Shown piece by piece: positions 34,712 to 44,149 of a DNA stretch of 64,000 bases; the first letter of the stretch is position 1, and the number at the start of each line of letters is the position of its first letter. The stretch covers positions 62,001 through 126,000 of the forward strand of contig NZ_JACHOQ010000005.1 in NCBI RefSeq assembly GCF_014199955.1. Direction: 5' to 3'. The DNA comes from Brevundimonas aurantiaca (GTDB lineage Bacteria; Pseudomonadota; Alphaproteobacteria; Caulobacterales; Caulobacteraceae). Under the pieces are notes generated by a model. It searched no databases. It worked only from the letters and a program-made list of their open reading frames with translations, and was not told the DNA's origin. A program made the position numbers and the translations under genes.

Positions 34712-36217
34712 TCATGCGCTGACCAGCAGCGAAAGTTGTCGTGCGGAAAACTCCCGGCCGCCTTCCTCGATCTCCCGGTCCAACAGGCGGGTGGGGTAGT
34801 CGCCGGTGAAATAGTGGTCGGTGAACTGGGGCGCGTCATTGTTGCGGCCGGGCTCGCCCATCGCCTGATACAGGCCATCGATGGACAGGAAGCCGAGGGA
34901 ATCGACCTCCAGCATTTCGCGCATCTCCTCCAGCGTCTTGTTGGCCGCCAGCAGTTGCGCCCGCTCGGGCATGTCGATGCCGTAGAAGTCGGGGAAAAGG
35001 ATCTGCGGGGAAGCCGAACGCAGATGAACCTCCTTGGCCCCGGCCGCCCGGACGGCGCGGACCAGTTTGACCGAGGTGGTGCCCCGCACGATGGAGTCGT
35101 CGATCAGCACGACCCGCTTGCCGGCCAGGGCAGACTTGTTGGGGCTGTGCTTCATCCGCACGCCCTTCTGCCGGGCGCCCTGGCTGGGCTGGATGAAGGT
35201 GCGGCCCAGATAGTGGCTGCGGATGATGCCCATCTCGTAGGGGATGCCGCTCTCCTGGGCATAGCCCAGGGCGGCGGGCACGCCGGAATCGGGCACCGGC
35301 ACGACGATATCGGCGTCCACGCCCCATTCGCGGGCCAGACCCCGGCCCATTTCCTTGCGGACCTCATAGACCGAACGGCCGTTCACGACCGAGTCGGGAC
35401 GCGAGAAATAGACGTATTCGAACAGGCAGGGGCGAGCGGCGCGCGCGGGGAAGGGTTTGATCGATTCGACGCCGTTCTCGTCGATGACCACGACCTCGCC
35501 GTGTTCGACGTCGCGCACGAAGGCGGCGCCCATCATGTCCAGGGCGCAGGTTTCGGAGGCCAGGACCCAGGCCTCGCCCATCTGGCCCAGCACCAGGGGG
35601 CGGATGCCCAGAGGGTCGCGGGCGCCGATCATCTTGTGACGGGTCTGGGCCACCAGGGCGTAGCCGCCCTCGATCCGCGCCAGAGCGTCGATGAAGCGGT
35701 CGACGATCTTGGCCTTACGGCTGCGGGCGATCAGGTGAAGGATGACTTCGGAGTCCGAGGTCGATTGAAAGATGGCGCCTTCGCTGACCAGCTGGCTGTG
35801 CAGGAATTTGAAGTTGGTCAGGTTGCCGTTGTGGGCGATGGCGATGCCGCCCTGGTCCAGGTCGGCGAACATGGGCTGGATGTTGCGCAGGAAGCTGCCG
35901 CCGGCGGTGGAGTAGCGGGTGTGGCCGACAGCCGCGCGACCGGGCATGCGCGTCATCAGGTCGGCGCCGCCGAAGGCCTCGCCCACCAGCCCCTGATGGC
36001 GTTCGGTGTAAAAGCGTTCGTCCTTTATGCTGGCGATGCCGCAGGCTTCCTGACCGCGATGCTGAAGCGCATGCAGGCCCAGGGCGACGACAGCGGAGCC
36101 CTCGTCCTCGTCCGCGCCCCAGACGCCGCAGACGCCGCACTCCAGACGGAGCTGATCATCCTCCGGCTCGCGCCAGTGCTCGCGGTGAACGACGGGATCG
36201 GCGATATGGTGGCGCAT
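34712..36217 (-). CDS. purF: Amidophosphoribosyltransferase
   Basis: This enzyme makes 5-phosphoribosylamine from PRPP and glutamine, the first committed step of purine synthesis. A 26-residue propeptide precedes Cys27 (RLE|CGVCGV), the N-terminal nucleophile. The glutaminase domain has GHTRYSTAG, and the PRTase domain has VLIDDSIVRGTTS, the PRPP loop. It is the last gene of the dnaB-alr-radA-cvpA-purF block. Confidence 0.97.
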   Translation of the reverse strand: MRHHIADPVVHREHWREPEDDQLRLECGVCGVWGADEDEGSAVVALGLHALQHRGQEACGIASIKDERFYTERHQGLVGEAFGGADLMTRMPGRAAVGHTRYSTAGGSFLRNIQPMFADLDQGGIAIAHNGNLTNFKFLHSQLVSEGAIFQSTSDSEVILHLIARSRKAKIVDRFIDALARIEGGYALVAQTRHKMIGARDPLGIRPLVLGQMGEAWVLASETCALDMMGAAFVRDVEHGEVVVIDENGVESIKPFPARAARPCLFEYVYFSRPDSVVNGRSVYEVRKEMGRGLAREWGVDADIVVPVPDSGVPAALGYAQESGIPYEMGIIRSHYLGRTFIQPSQGARQKGVRMKHSPNKSALAGKRVVLIDDSIVRGTTSVKLVRAVRAAGAKEVHLRSASPQILFPDFYGIDMPERAQLLAANKTLEEMREMLEVDSLGFLSIDGLYQAMGEPGRNNDAPQFTDHYFTGDYPTRLLDREIEEGGREFSARQLSLLVSA

Positions 36218-36244
36218 CGTGGGGCTCCGATGACCGGGGGAAAC

Positions 36245-36841
36245 TTACGGGGCGGCTTCGCGCGGCGAGTTAGTCTCGGATTGCGTCCGAGGCAAGGCTT
36301 CGTCGTTCGAAAACCCTTTGCGCACGGATGAATCCACCACAGGCGTGATCGCATCGGCGCCGCGCCCGATGCCGGGCAGGACGATCTGAATGGCGCGGGC
36401 GCCGACGGCGCTGACCTTATAGAGCGCCGCCTGGGTCAGCCATTTCGGCGTCCGTTCGCCCGGCATGGCGGCCACGATGACCAGATGGACGGCGCCCAAC
36501 AGGACCAAGGCCCGGCCTGCGCCGACGAACACTCCGATGAACCGGTCGATTCCTCCCAACTGCGGATGGGCCTGGGCCTGTTTGGACAGGATGGAGCCGA
36601 AGATGCGGATGCCGAAATAGACGACCATGAAGGTCACGATCGCCGCCAGGATCGTCCCGGCCCAGTCGGGATTGACCAGGGCCCGCCCCAGCATGGCCGT
36701 CCAGGGCAGGGTCACCAGGGCGATCAGCGCCGCCAGCAGGGCGCTGAGCAGGGTGATGATCTCGCGCACCCCGCCGCGCACCCAGCCGGCGGCGGCGGAG
36801 AACAGGATCACCACTATGGCGAAGACGTCGTAACCGGTCAC
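36245..36841 (-). CDS. cvpA: CvpA-family membrane protein
   Basis: A 198-aa protein with four hydrophobic helices (about 3-20, 28-48, 62-85, 105-125) and the GWVRGGVREIITLLS motif, as in CvpA, named for colicin V production and linked to envelope integrity. Its place just upstream of purF is conserved widely. The C-terminal 60 residues are soluble and variable. Confidence 0.92.
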   Translation of the reverse strand: MTGYDVFAIVVILFSAAAGWVRGGVREIITLLSALLAALIALVTLPWTAMLGRALVNPDWAGTILAAIVTFMVVYFGIRIFGSILSKQAQAHPQLGGIDRFIGVFVGAGRALVLLGAVHLVIVAAMPGERTPKWLTQAALYKVSAVGARAIQIVLPGIGRGADAITPVVDSSVRKGFSNDEALPRTQSETNSPREAAP

Positions 36842-36869
36842 TCAGAGGTCCAGAAACTGTTGCGCCCGT

Positions 36870-38249
36870 CTAATAGCGGTTTTGCGAGATTCGTTCGACC
36901 ACATCCGTCAACCGCGTCGCCGACGTCACCTTGACCCCGTTTGTCTTCCCCGCGCTCTGGGGCAGGGGCGGGCACAGCAGATGGTCGAAGCCCAGCTTCT
37001 GAGCCTCGCGCAGCCGCGCCTCGGCTCGGCCCACGCTGCGGACCTCGCCCGACAGCCCGATCTCGCCGAAGACGACGCAGCCCTGGGGCAGGGGCATGTC
37101 CAGGGCCGAGCTGATCAAGGCCGCCGCCGCCGCCAGGTCCGCCGCCGGCTCGTTGATCCGCAGCCCCCCGGCGACGTTCAGATAGACATCTTTGTCGCCG
37201 AAGCCCAGGCCGCACCGGGCCTCCAGCACCGCCAGCAACATGGCCAGGCGACCGGAGTCCCAACCGACCACAGCCCGCCGCGGCGTGCCATAGGCCGAGG
37301 GCGCCACCAGGGCCTGAATCTCGACCAGAACGGGCCGCGAGCCTTCGATCCCGGCGAAGACGGCGGCGCCGGGCGCCCGGTCCTTGCCCTCGCCCAGGAA
37401 GAGGGCGGAGGGATTGGCGACTTCGCGCAGGCCGCTGTCGCCCATTTCGAACACCCCGATTTCGTCGGTGGCGCCGAACCGGTTCTTGCCGGCGCGCAGG
37501 ATGCGGAACGGATAGCCGCGCTCGCCCTCGAAGGTCATGACGGCGTCGACCAGGTGTTCGACCACGCGCGGCCCGGCCACCTGGCCGTCCTTGGTGACGT
37601 GGCCGACCAGGACGACGGCGATCCCTTGCGTCTTGGCCAGTCGGACCATTTCGCCGGCGCAGGCCCGGACCTGGGTGATGGAGCCGGGCCCGCTCTCATG
37701 AACGTCGGACCACAGGGTCTGGATCGAATCGACGATGACGATGTCGAATTGTTCGCGCTTCAGCGTGCCCAGGATGTCGCGCAGCGCCGTCGCCGCCGCC
37801 AGATTGACCGGCGCCTGGTCCAGCCCCATCCGCTTGGCCCGCGCTCGGATCTGCTCGACGGCCTCTTCGCCCGAGATATAGGCGATACGCCCGCCGCGAA
37901 GCGCCGCCTTGGCCGCGACCTCGAGCAGCAGGGTGGACTTGCCCACGCCCGGATCGCCGCTCAGCAGGATGGCCGAACCCGGCACCACCCCGCCGCCGCA
38001 GACCCTGTCGAACTCGGCCACGCCCGTCGTGATGCGGGGCGGTTCGGGGGTGTCGGATTGAAGGGTTTCAAACTGCAGGCCGCGTCCGCGCGCCGAAGCG
38101 GCCGCCGAAGGCTTGATCGCGCCCGGCGGCGCGGAACGGCTCTCTTCGGTCAGGGTGTTCCACTGGCCGCACGATGAACACTGACCCGACCACTTGCCGT
38201 GGACCGAGCCGCAGGACTGACAGACGTAGAGAGCGGAATCGCGAGCCAT
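36870..38249 (-). CDS. radA: DNA repair protein RadA
   Basis: A 459-aa RecA-like branch-migration ATPase. It begins with a C4 zinc finger (CxxC at about 9-12, then CSSC), then the Walker A GDPGVGKST. The KNRFG motif, specific to RadA, follows, and then a Lon-protease-like C-terminal domain. It lies between alr and cvpA with short gaps, as part of one transcript. Confidence 0.96.
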   Translation of the reverse strand: MARDSALYVCQSCGSVHGKWSGQCSSCGQWNTLTEESRSAPPGAIKPSAAASARGRGLQFETLQSDTPEPPRITTGVAEFDRVCGGGVVPGSAILLSGDPGVGKSTLLLEVAAKAALRGGRIAYISGEEAVEQIRARAKRMGLDQAPVNLAAATALRDILGTLKREQFDIVIVDSIQTLWSDVHESGPGSITQVRACAGEMVRLAKTQGIAVVLVGHVTKDGQVAGPRVVEHLVDAVMTFEGERGYPFRILRAGKNRFGATDEIGVFEMGDSGLREVANPSALFLGEGKDRAPGAAVFAGIEGSRPVLVEIQALVAPSAYGTPRRAVVGWDSGRLAMLLAVLEARCGLGFGDKDVYLNVAGGLRINEPAADLAAAAALISSALDMPLPQGCVVFGEIGLSGEVRSVGRAEARLREAQKLGFDHLLCPPLPQSAGKTNGVKVTSATRLTDVVERISQNRY

Positions 38250-38342
38250 GGACTTCCTTAGCAGAGACAGCCGACGTCGGGTGACGGGCCGAGCATTGCG
38301 CCTTCATCGTCCTCTTCTACGTCAGTCGCGGTCGCATTCGTC

Positions 38343-39374
38343 TCAATAGGCGCGGGGCACCCGGTCGCTGATTGCAGTCAATAGTTCATAGCTGATGGTC
38401 CCGGCCGCGGCCGCCGCCTCATCCAGATGACGGTTCGCGCCGAAAAGCTCGACCCGATCGCCGACCGCGACGTCCAGGCCGGTGACGTCCAGGGTGCAGA
38501 CGTCCATCGACACCCGGCCCAGCAGAGGGCGGATCTCGCCCGACACCCAGGCGGCGCCGCCTTGTCCATAGGCCCGCATGACACCGTCGGCATAGCCCGC
38601 AGCCACCACGGCCGCTCGCACGGGACGGTCGGCGACGAAGCCTCTGGAATAGCCGATGCTTTCCTCCGCCCTGACGTCTCGAACCTGCAAGACCTCGGCG
38701 GTCAGGGTGGCGACGGCGGCGATCCTGACATCTGGCCGACCCTGCGGCCCGCCGCCATAGAGACAGACGCCGGGGCGCACGGCGTCGAAGCTGTAGTCCC
38801 GCCCCAGAAAGCAACCGCCCGAGTTGGCCAGGGATCGCGTGGCGCCGGGATAGCGGGCCGCTGCGATTTCAAAGGCGTCGCGCTGGCGCCGGTTCATCGG
38901 CTGGTTCGGTTCGTCGGCACAGGCCAGGTGGCTCATGATCAGATCGAGGCCCTCGAACGGCTCCGGCGCGTCTTCGGGGCGGAACCCCAGCCGGTTCAGG
39001 CCGGTGTCGATCTGGATGCCGCAGGCGCCGCCGCCGACCTGGCTCCAAGCCTGCATCTGTCGGGGCTGGTTCAGCACTGGACGCAGGTTCGCCGCCTTCA
39101 GCACGCCGGCCGCCCCGTCGTGGCAGCCGTCCAGCACATAGATGACCGGCGCATCGCCCAGCGCCGCCCGCAAGGCCAGGCCTTCATCGGCGCGGGCGAC
39201 GAAGAAGGTCCGCGCCCCCTCGGTCATCAGCCGGGTCGCACAGGCCTCGGCGCCCAGCCCATAGGCGTCGGCCTTGACCACCGGATGAACCGGCGCGCCG
39301 GTCACGGCTTCCAGCGTGTGGAAGTTGCGGGCCAGGGCGTTCAGATCGACGGACAGCAGGGCGGGGGAGGGCAT
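38343..39374 (-). CDS. alr: Alanine racemase
   Basis: A PLP enzyme that supplies D-alanine for peptidoglycan. The cofactor lysine is in VVKADAYGLG (about Lys34), and the second catalytic residue lies in the AAGYADG motif (about Tyr241). At 343 aa it is a little shorter than the 360-aa norm but complete at both ends. It lies between dnaB and radA. Confidence 0.95.
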   Translation of the reverse strand: MPSPALLSVDLNALARNFHTLEAVTGAPVHPVVKADAYGLGAEACATRLMTEGARTFFVARADEGLALRAALGDAPVIYVLDGCHDGAAGVLKAANLRPVLNQPRQMQAWSQVGGGACGIQIDTGLNRLGFRPEDAPEPFEGLDLIMSHLACADEPNQPMNRRQRDAFEIAAARYPGATRSLANSGGCFLGRDYSFDAVRPGVCLYGGGPQGRPDVRIAAVATLTAEVLQVRDVRAEESIGYSRGFVADRPVRAAVVAAGYADGVMRAYGQGGAAWVSGEIRPLLGRVSMDVCTLDVTGLDVAVGDRVELFGANRHLDEAAAAAGTISYELLTAISDRVPRAY

Positions 39375-39413
39375 GGCGGCCTTATGGCGTAAGTCGGCGG
39401 TCAGGGAAGAGCC

Positions 39414-40904
39414 CTATTCGTAGCTGACTTCCTCATAGCCGTGCGCCAGGTTGCCGAAGCGGACCGTGTCGGCGTCGAAGGCCAGTTTGACGATGCCGAT
39501 CGGGCCGTGACGCTGTTTGCCGATGACGACCTCGGCCTGGCCTTGCAGCCGGTCCATGTCCTGCTGCCATTGCAGGTGTTCCTCAGTGCCTTCGCGCGGC
39601 TCGGCCCGCCCCAGATAGTAGCTCTCGCGATAGACGAACATCACGCAGTCGGCGTCCTGTTCGATCGAGCCGGATTCCCGCAGGTCCGACAGTTGGGGCC
39701 GCTTGTCGTCGCGCTGTTCGACCTGACGCGACAGCTGCGACAGGGCGATGATCGGGACGTTCAGCTCCTTGGCCAGGGCCTTGAGGCCGCCGGTGATCTC
39801 GGACACTTCCTGAACGCGGTTCTTTTGCCCGCCGCCCTCGCCGGTGGTCACCAGCTGCAGATAGTCGACGATGATCAGGTCCAGCCCATGTTCCATCCGC
39901 TTCAGCCGCCGCGCCCGGGCGGCCAGCTTGGAGATGGAGATGCCGCCGGTGGCGTCGATGTAGAGGGGCGCCTCGCCGATTTCGACCGCCGCATCGCGCA
40001 ACTTGCCGAAATCCGAAGCGTCGATCTCGCCCTTGCGCAGCTTGTCGGATGAGACGCCGGACGCATCGGCCAGGATCCGCATGGCCAGCTGTTCGGCGCT
40101 CATTTCCAGCGAATAGAAGGCGACCACCCCGCCATTGACCGTCTTGCGGCCCTCCGGCGTCGGCTCCCATTGATAGGCGCGGGCCACGTTGAAGGCCATG
40201 TTGGTCGCCAAAGCCGTCTTACCCATCGACGGGCGTCCGGCGAGGATCAGCAGGTCGGACGGGTGCAGCCCGCCCAGTTTCCGGTCCAGATCGTGCAGGC
40301 CGGTGGCCAGACCGGCCAGCTTGCCCTCGCGCTGATAGGCTTCTGCCGCCATCTGTACGGCGCCGGACAAGGCGTGGGAGAAGCTGACGAAACCGGACGA
40401 GGGCTTGCCCGTCTCGGCCAGCGAATAAAGGGTCTGTTCGGCCTGTTCGATCTGTTCGTCAGCGGGGACGTCCGGATTGGGCGCCTCCTTGATGATCTCG
40501 CCGCCGATGCGGATCAGGTCGCGGCGCAGGGCCGTGTCATAGACGACGCGGGCGTAGTCCGGGGCGTTGGCCGCCGGCGGAGCCCGGTCCACCAGATCGG
40601 CGAAATAGCGCAGGCCGCCGAACTCCTGAAAGGCGGGGTCCTGTTTGAACCGCTCCATCAGGATGGTCGGCTCGGCCAGCATGCCCTGACGGATGTGATC
40701 CTCGATGGCGTCGAACAGCCGCTGGTGGAAGGGCTCGTAGAAGTGGGAGCCGCGCAGACGGTCGCTGAGACGCTCGAACACCCCGTTGTCGAACATCAAG
40801 GCGCCGAGCAGAGCCTGTTCGGCCTCCAGGTTATGAGGCATGGAGGCGACGCCGTTGGAGTCCAACGGCGAGGACGAGAAGGGCAGGGGGGCGAAGGCGT
40901 TCAT
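39414..40904 (-). CDS. dnaB: Replicative DNA helicase DnaB
   Basis: A 496-aa hexameric helicase. The N-terminal scaffold domain (PHNLEAEQALLGALMFDN) is followed by the RecA-like core with Walker A AGRPSMGKTA, the EMS motif SLEMSAEQ, Walker B DLIIVDYLQL and the arginine-finger region. It heads the minus-strand block that continues into alr. A terminator from the upstream TonB gene lies just before its start, so it needs its own promoter in 40905-41054. Confidence 0.97.
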   Translation of the reverse strand: MNAFAPLPFSSSPLDSNGVASMPHNLEAEQALLGALMFDNGVFERLSDRLRGSHFYEPFHQRLFDAIEDHIRQGMLAEPTILMERFKQDPAFQEFGGLRYFADLVDRAPPAANAPDYARVVYDTALRRDLIRIGGEIIKEAPNPDVPADEQIEQAEQTLYSLAETGKPSSGFVSFSHALSGAVQMAAEAYQREGKLAGLATGLHDLDRKLGGLHPSDLLILAGRPSMGKTALATNMAFNVARAYQWEPTPEGRKTVNGGVVAFYSLEMSAEQLAMRILADASGVSSDKLRKGEIDASDFGKLRDAAVEIGEAPLYIDATGGISISKLAARARRLKRMEHGLDLIIVDYLQLVTTGEGGGQKNRVQEVSEITGGLKALAKELNVPIIALSQLSRQVEQRDDKRPQLSDLRESGSIEQDADCVMFVYRESYYLGRAEPREGTEEHLQWQQDMDRLQGQAEVVIGKQRHGPIGIVKLAFDADTVRFGNLAHGYEEVSYE

Positions 40905-41054
40905 TGTCTTAACGCTCTATCCCTCACACGCGCCTGCGTCAGTCGCGGACGCCGCCGCGACGGTGGACAGATCGTCCGCCCTGTGGGTGAACGGGAATTG
41001 TTCAGGCGGAACCCAGGCGGCGGCCGACGTCCCGCCGCCCATGGTCCGTGCGCG

Positions 41055-41086
41055 AAACAAAAAGGGACGCTCCGAAGAGCGTCCCT
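41055..41086 (-). terminator. Strong intrinsic terminator after the TonB receptor gene
   Basis: On the minus strand a perfect 10-bp stem (AGGGACGCTC/GAGCGTCCCT) closes the stable TTCG tetraloop and is followed by TTTTTGTTT. It isolates the receptor gene from dnaB downstream. Confidence 0.9.
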
Positions 41087-41106
41087 GATCTCAGGGTGGG
41101 GCCGGC

Positions 41107-43557
41107 TCACCAGTTCAAGGCGATACGGCCGTACACGAACCGGCCGTTGAAGCCGTAGGGCGAGAAGTTGGAGAAGGGGAAGGCGCCCGATGTGTTGTTG
41201 GCGCGCTGAGCTTGGCGGGGATATTCGTCCAGCACATTGTCCGCTCCGACCGCCAAGGTCAGACGATCATTGAGGGCGTAGCGCGCCTCCACATCGACGA
41301 CCACGCCGACGCCAAGCTCCAGATCGGTCGCCTCGGTCGCGCCAGGAGCCAGGACGTCGCCATAGCCGGTCACGCGGAAGGTGCCGCCGAGCCGGGCGCG
41401 GGTCCAATCCGTCTGGAAGACTGTCTTCCACGGCGGCGTGCCCTCTTCGAACCGCAGTGTCGCCTGGCGCGCGAACAGCGAGACCGGGGTCGGCAGGATG
41501 CCCGAGCGGGTCTGGGGCGTCTTGGTCACGTCGAAATCATTGACGTTCGCCGCCAGGGTGAAGTCGAGCGAGCCGACGTCGGCCAGAACCCGGTAGCGCG
41601 CAACCACATCCAGGCCGGTCGTCTCGGTGTCCACGCCATTGATGAAGAAGCGGGCCGCTGTGGCGCCATAAGGCTGAAGCAGATCGAAGATGGCGCGGGC
41701 GTTGGTTCCAGGCGCCGCAGTGGCGCTGCCGGTCAACGTCTCTGACAGGATGATCCGATCCTCGATGTCGATGCGATAGGCGTCGGCCGTCAGTTCAAAG
41801 GGACCGCGACGGTAGACCAAGCCCAGCGAATAGTTGGTTGATGTCTCGGCCTTCAGAGGCGTGCCGCCAAGCGCGACGCCGACCGGGCTGACCGAGGGGA
41901 AGGTGCCGGTCTCATAGGGAACGTTGTTTATGTAGAGGATCGCCGTCTGGGTGAAATACTGCTGTTGCAGGCTCGGCGCGCGGAAGCCGGTCGATAAGGC
42001 GCCGCGAAGAGCGAACGACGGGGTGAAGTCGTACCGCGCCGCCAGCTTGCCCGAAACATTGTCGCCGAAGTCCGAGTAGTTTTCGTACCGCACAGCCGCC
42101 GAGGCGGTGAAGCGTTCGAACAGCTCGCCTTCCAGATCGACATAGGCGCCGATGTTGTTGCGGTCTTCGTCGACCTCATTGGCGGGGGTGAAGCCGGTGA
42201 AACCGCGCGAGCCCCAGCTGAGATCCACGCCGCCGACGTTCAGGAAGGTCCCGCGCTGATAGGAGTTGGGTTCGCCCGCGCCGATCTGATAGGACTCCCG
42301 CCGGGCCTCCAGGCCAAAGGCGACGTTCAAGGGAGCGTAAAGGCCGACGTCATAGGCGCGGCTGGCGTCAATACCCAGCACCAGCTGATCATAGGCAAGG
42401 GAACCGGCGTAGAACTTGGTTGGGGAGGTCGGCCCCAAAGAGGGGTTCAGCGTGTTTTCAACGCTGAAGTCGATCTCGTTCTTGCCGTAGCCCAGGTTGA
42501 TGTCGATGTCGAAACCCCCGGCCTGGCCCTTCAGCCCGGCGGCGGTGGTCCAGTCGGTCGTGTCGGTCAGAATGTAGGGCAGGTAGCCGTCAGGATAGAC
42601 GCGGCCAGAGGCGTAGGCCGGGTTCTGGGCGTTGTCGGTCGGCGTGCGATAGAAGGCGGCGGCCGAGGCGTCGCGGGTCTGATAGCCGACCCAGCCATAG
42701 GCTTCCCAGCCCGCAGCCAGGGGCTTGCCGGCGTTCAGATAGACGGCGAGATCCTCAGACTCAGGATCCCCCTGTGCCCCGCGAACCTGGGACGGGTTGA
42801 AGCGGGGATCGAGGTCGCTTCGGTTGGTGCGCTCCCGGTCCCGATATTCTACTGAAGCCGTCAGAAAGCCGTCCGAGCCCAGGCCGAACCCCTGCCAGCC
42901 GGCCACCGTCAGGGCCTCGCCGTCCTTCAAATCCTGGCCGCCGCCGTAGAAGCCGGTGTAGTCGGTGCGATAGCCGCCGTAGGTGACGCTGGCGCCGCCG
43001 CCGCTGGAAGCCTTGCGCAGGCGCAGGTTCAATACGCCGGCGATGGCGTCAGACCCGTATTGCGCCGCAGCGCCGTCGCGCAACACCTCGATACGTTCGA
43101 TCGCGGTGGAGGGAATGGCGTTCAGATCGACAGCAGCCGACCCGCGACCGACCGAGCCGTTGGTGTTCACCAGGGCGGTGGCGTGACGGCGCACGCCATT
43201 CACCAGCACCAGGGTCTGGTCCGGCCCTTGTCCGCGCAAGGTTGCGGGGCGGATCGAGTCAGTGCCGTCGGTGGCCGAGGGGCGGGGGAAGTTCAGGGCA
43301 GGGACGGTGGCGGCTAGCTGGGTGGCCAGCTCGGTCGAGCCGCGCTGTTGCAGGGTTTCGGCCGTAACGACGTCGACGGGCGCGACAGAATCGAGGCGCG
43401 AGCGATTCTGGACGCGGGTGCCGGTGACGACGATGTCGTCAACCGCGTCGGCCTGAGGTTGTTGCTGAGCAAGGGCCGGCGCGGCGGTCAGCAAGGCGAA
43501 GGCCGATGAGGTGATCAGCAGGGTGGAGGCGGTGGGTCGGAAAGCGGAGCGGCGCAT
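41107..43557 (-). CDS. TonB-dependent receptor inserted between rplI and dnaB
   Basis: An 816-aa outer-membrane receptor. The signal peptide ends APALAQQ (about residue 30), then a plug with DDIVVTGTR, LVNGVRRH, AAAQYGSDAIAGVLNLRLR, and a barrel ending in ...ALNW. ATG 43557 has CAGGA about 10 bases upstream; an open frame to 43674 adds 39 charged residues before the signal and is not used. It has its own leader with palindromes and a strong terminator, so it is a separate unit within an otherwise conserved ribosomal/replication block. Ligand unknown. Confidence 0.9.
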   Translation of the reverse strand: MRRSAFRPTASTLLITSSAFALLTAAPALAQQQPQADAVDDIVVTGTRVQNRSRLDSVAPVDVVTAETLQQRGSTELATQLAATVPALNFPRPSATDGTDSIRPATLRGQGPDQTLVLVNGVRRHATALVNTNGSVGRGSAAVDLNAIPSTAIERIEVLRDGAAAQYGSDAIAGVLNLRLRKASSGGGASVTYGGYRTDYTGFYGGGQDLKDGEALTVAGWQGFGLGSDGFLTASVEYRDRERTNRSDLDPRFNPSQVRGAQGDPESEDLAVYLNAGKPLAAGWEAYGWVGYQTRDASAAAFYRTPTDNAQNPAYASGRVYPDGYLPYILTDTTDWTTAAGLKGQAGGFDIDINLGYGKNEIDFSVENTLNPSLGPTSPTKFYAGSLAYDQLVLGIDASRAYDVGLYAPLNVAFGLEARRESYQIGAGEPNSYQRGTFLNVGGVDLSWGSRGFTGFTPANEVDEDRNNIGAYVDLEGELFERFTASAAVRYENYSDFGDNVSGKLAARYDFTPSFALRGALSTGFRAPSLQQQYFTQTAILYINNVPYETGTFPSVSPVGVALGGTPLKAETSTNYSLGLVYRRGPFELTADAYRIDIEDRIILSETLTGSATAAPGTNARAIFDLLQPYGATAARFFINGVDTETTGLDVVARYRVLADVGSLDFTLAANVNDFDVTKTPQTRSGILPTPVSLFARQATLRFEEGTPPWKTVFQTDWTRARLGGTFRVTGYGDVLAPGATEATDLELGVGVVVDVEARYALNDRLTLAVGADNVLDEYPRQAQRANNTSGAFPFSNFSPYGFNGRFVYGRIALNW

Positions 43558-44077
43558 GGAGAGATCCTGTTCTGGAGAGGGCGCACGGGCGGCGCGGCGT
43601 CGCCGTCTTGAGCGGCGTTCTTTAAAAGGGACGCTATCGGCGACATCGCTGCCTGGGTTGCAGCCAGGCTGCACGCTCGGAAAACAGATGCATCTTAAGT
43701 CCCCTCATCGGCCGATGGCGGCGTTCAGCCCTTGTGGCGATATCAGGGCGGTCCCGTGGCGGGTCAACCATCGGCCCTGACCATGTTTGCTGAGCTGAAG
43801 GGCTAGAAAATCTATAAAGTTGCCTCTGCGCGAGCCGAAGGTCGGGCGAAGGTGGGACTTCGCAGCATGACGATCTCCCGGGGCTGAAACCGATAAGCGC
43901 GCCTTCCGATCGGCGCAAAATACTTGCTCTGGGAATGCGAAAAACGACGAGCGGCAACCGTGTTGGTCGTTCGCGCGCGACGTCAAGGTCGTTTTATGCG
44001 CAACTATCCCTCAGGCGCTCGCTTGCCTTCAATGTGTTGTAAACTTGTCATGAAGTCGCGCCGCAGCGGGGCGCGCA
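43558..44077 (-). promoter_or_regulatory. 520-bp regulatory gap upstream of the TonB receptor
   Basis: No gene is supported here. The part nearest the receptor holds three perfect palindromes: TGCAGCCAGGCTGCA (43659-43673), AGATGCATCT (43686-43695) and CATCGGCCGATG (43706-43717). A possible minus-strand promoter, TTGACC-N16-TGATAT, spans 43740-43767. The remainder, about 43770-44077, is lower in GC than its surroundings. No B12 box or other riboswitch signature was found. Open frames here have poor codon use. Confidence 0.45.
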
Positions 44078-44112
44078 GCAGAAAGGGCGCGTCCCTTGCG
44101 GAACGCGCCCTT
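44078..44112 (-). terminator. Terminator of the rpsF-rpsR-rplI operon
   Basis: A 13-bp stem (44083-44095 with 44100-44112, one G-U pair) closes a GCAA tetraloop on the minus strand, followed by a short pyrimidine run. It lies 38 bp after the rplI stop and ends the ribosomal operon before the inserted TonB gene. Confidence 0.8.
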
Positions 44113-44149
44113 GAAGTTCGACCGGTCCGGTCCGAAGACCAGGAGGCGA

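Noticed and set aside
43634-43986. Two overlapping minus-strand frames of 107 and 93 codons upstream of the TonB receptor
   Set aside because: Codon use is unlike real genes here, no ribosome site or known motif is present, and they overlap the palindromes and the candidate promoter.
43558-44077. A cobalamin or TPP riboswitch before the TonB receptor
   Set aside because: The B12-box GCCACTG and the TPP CTGAGA signatures are not found on the minus strand.
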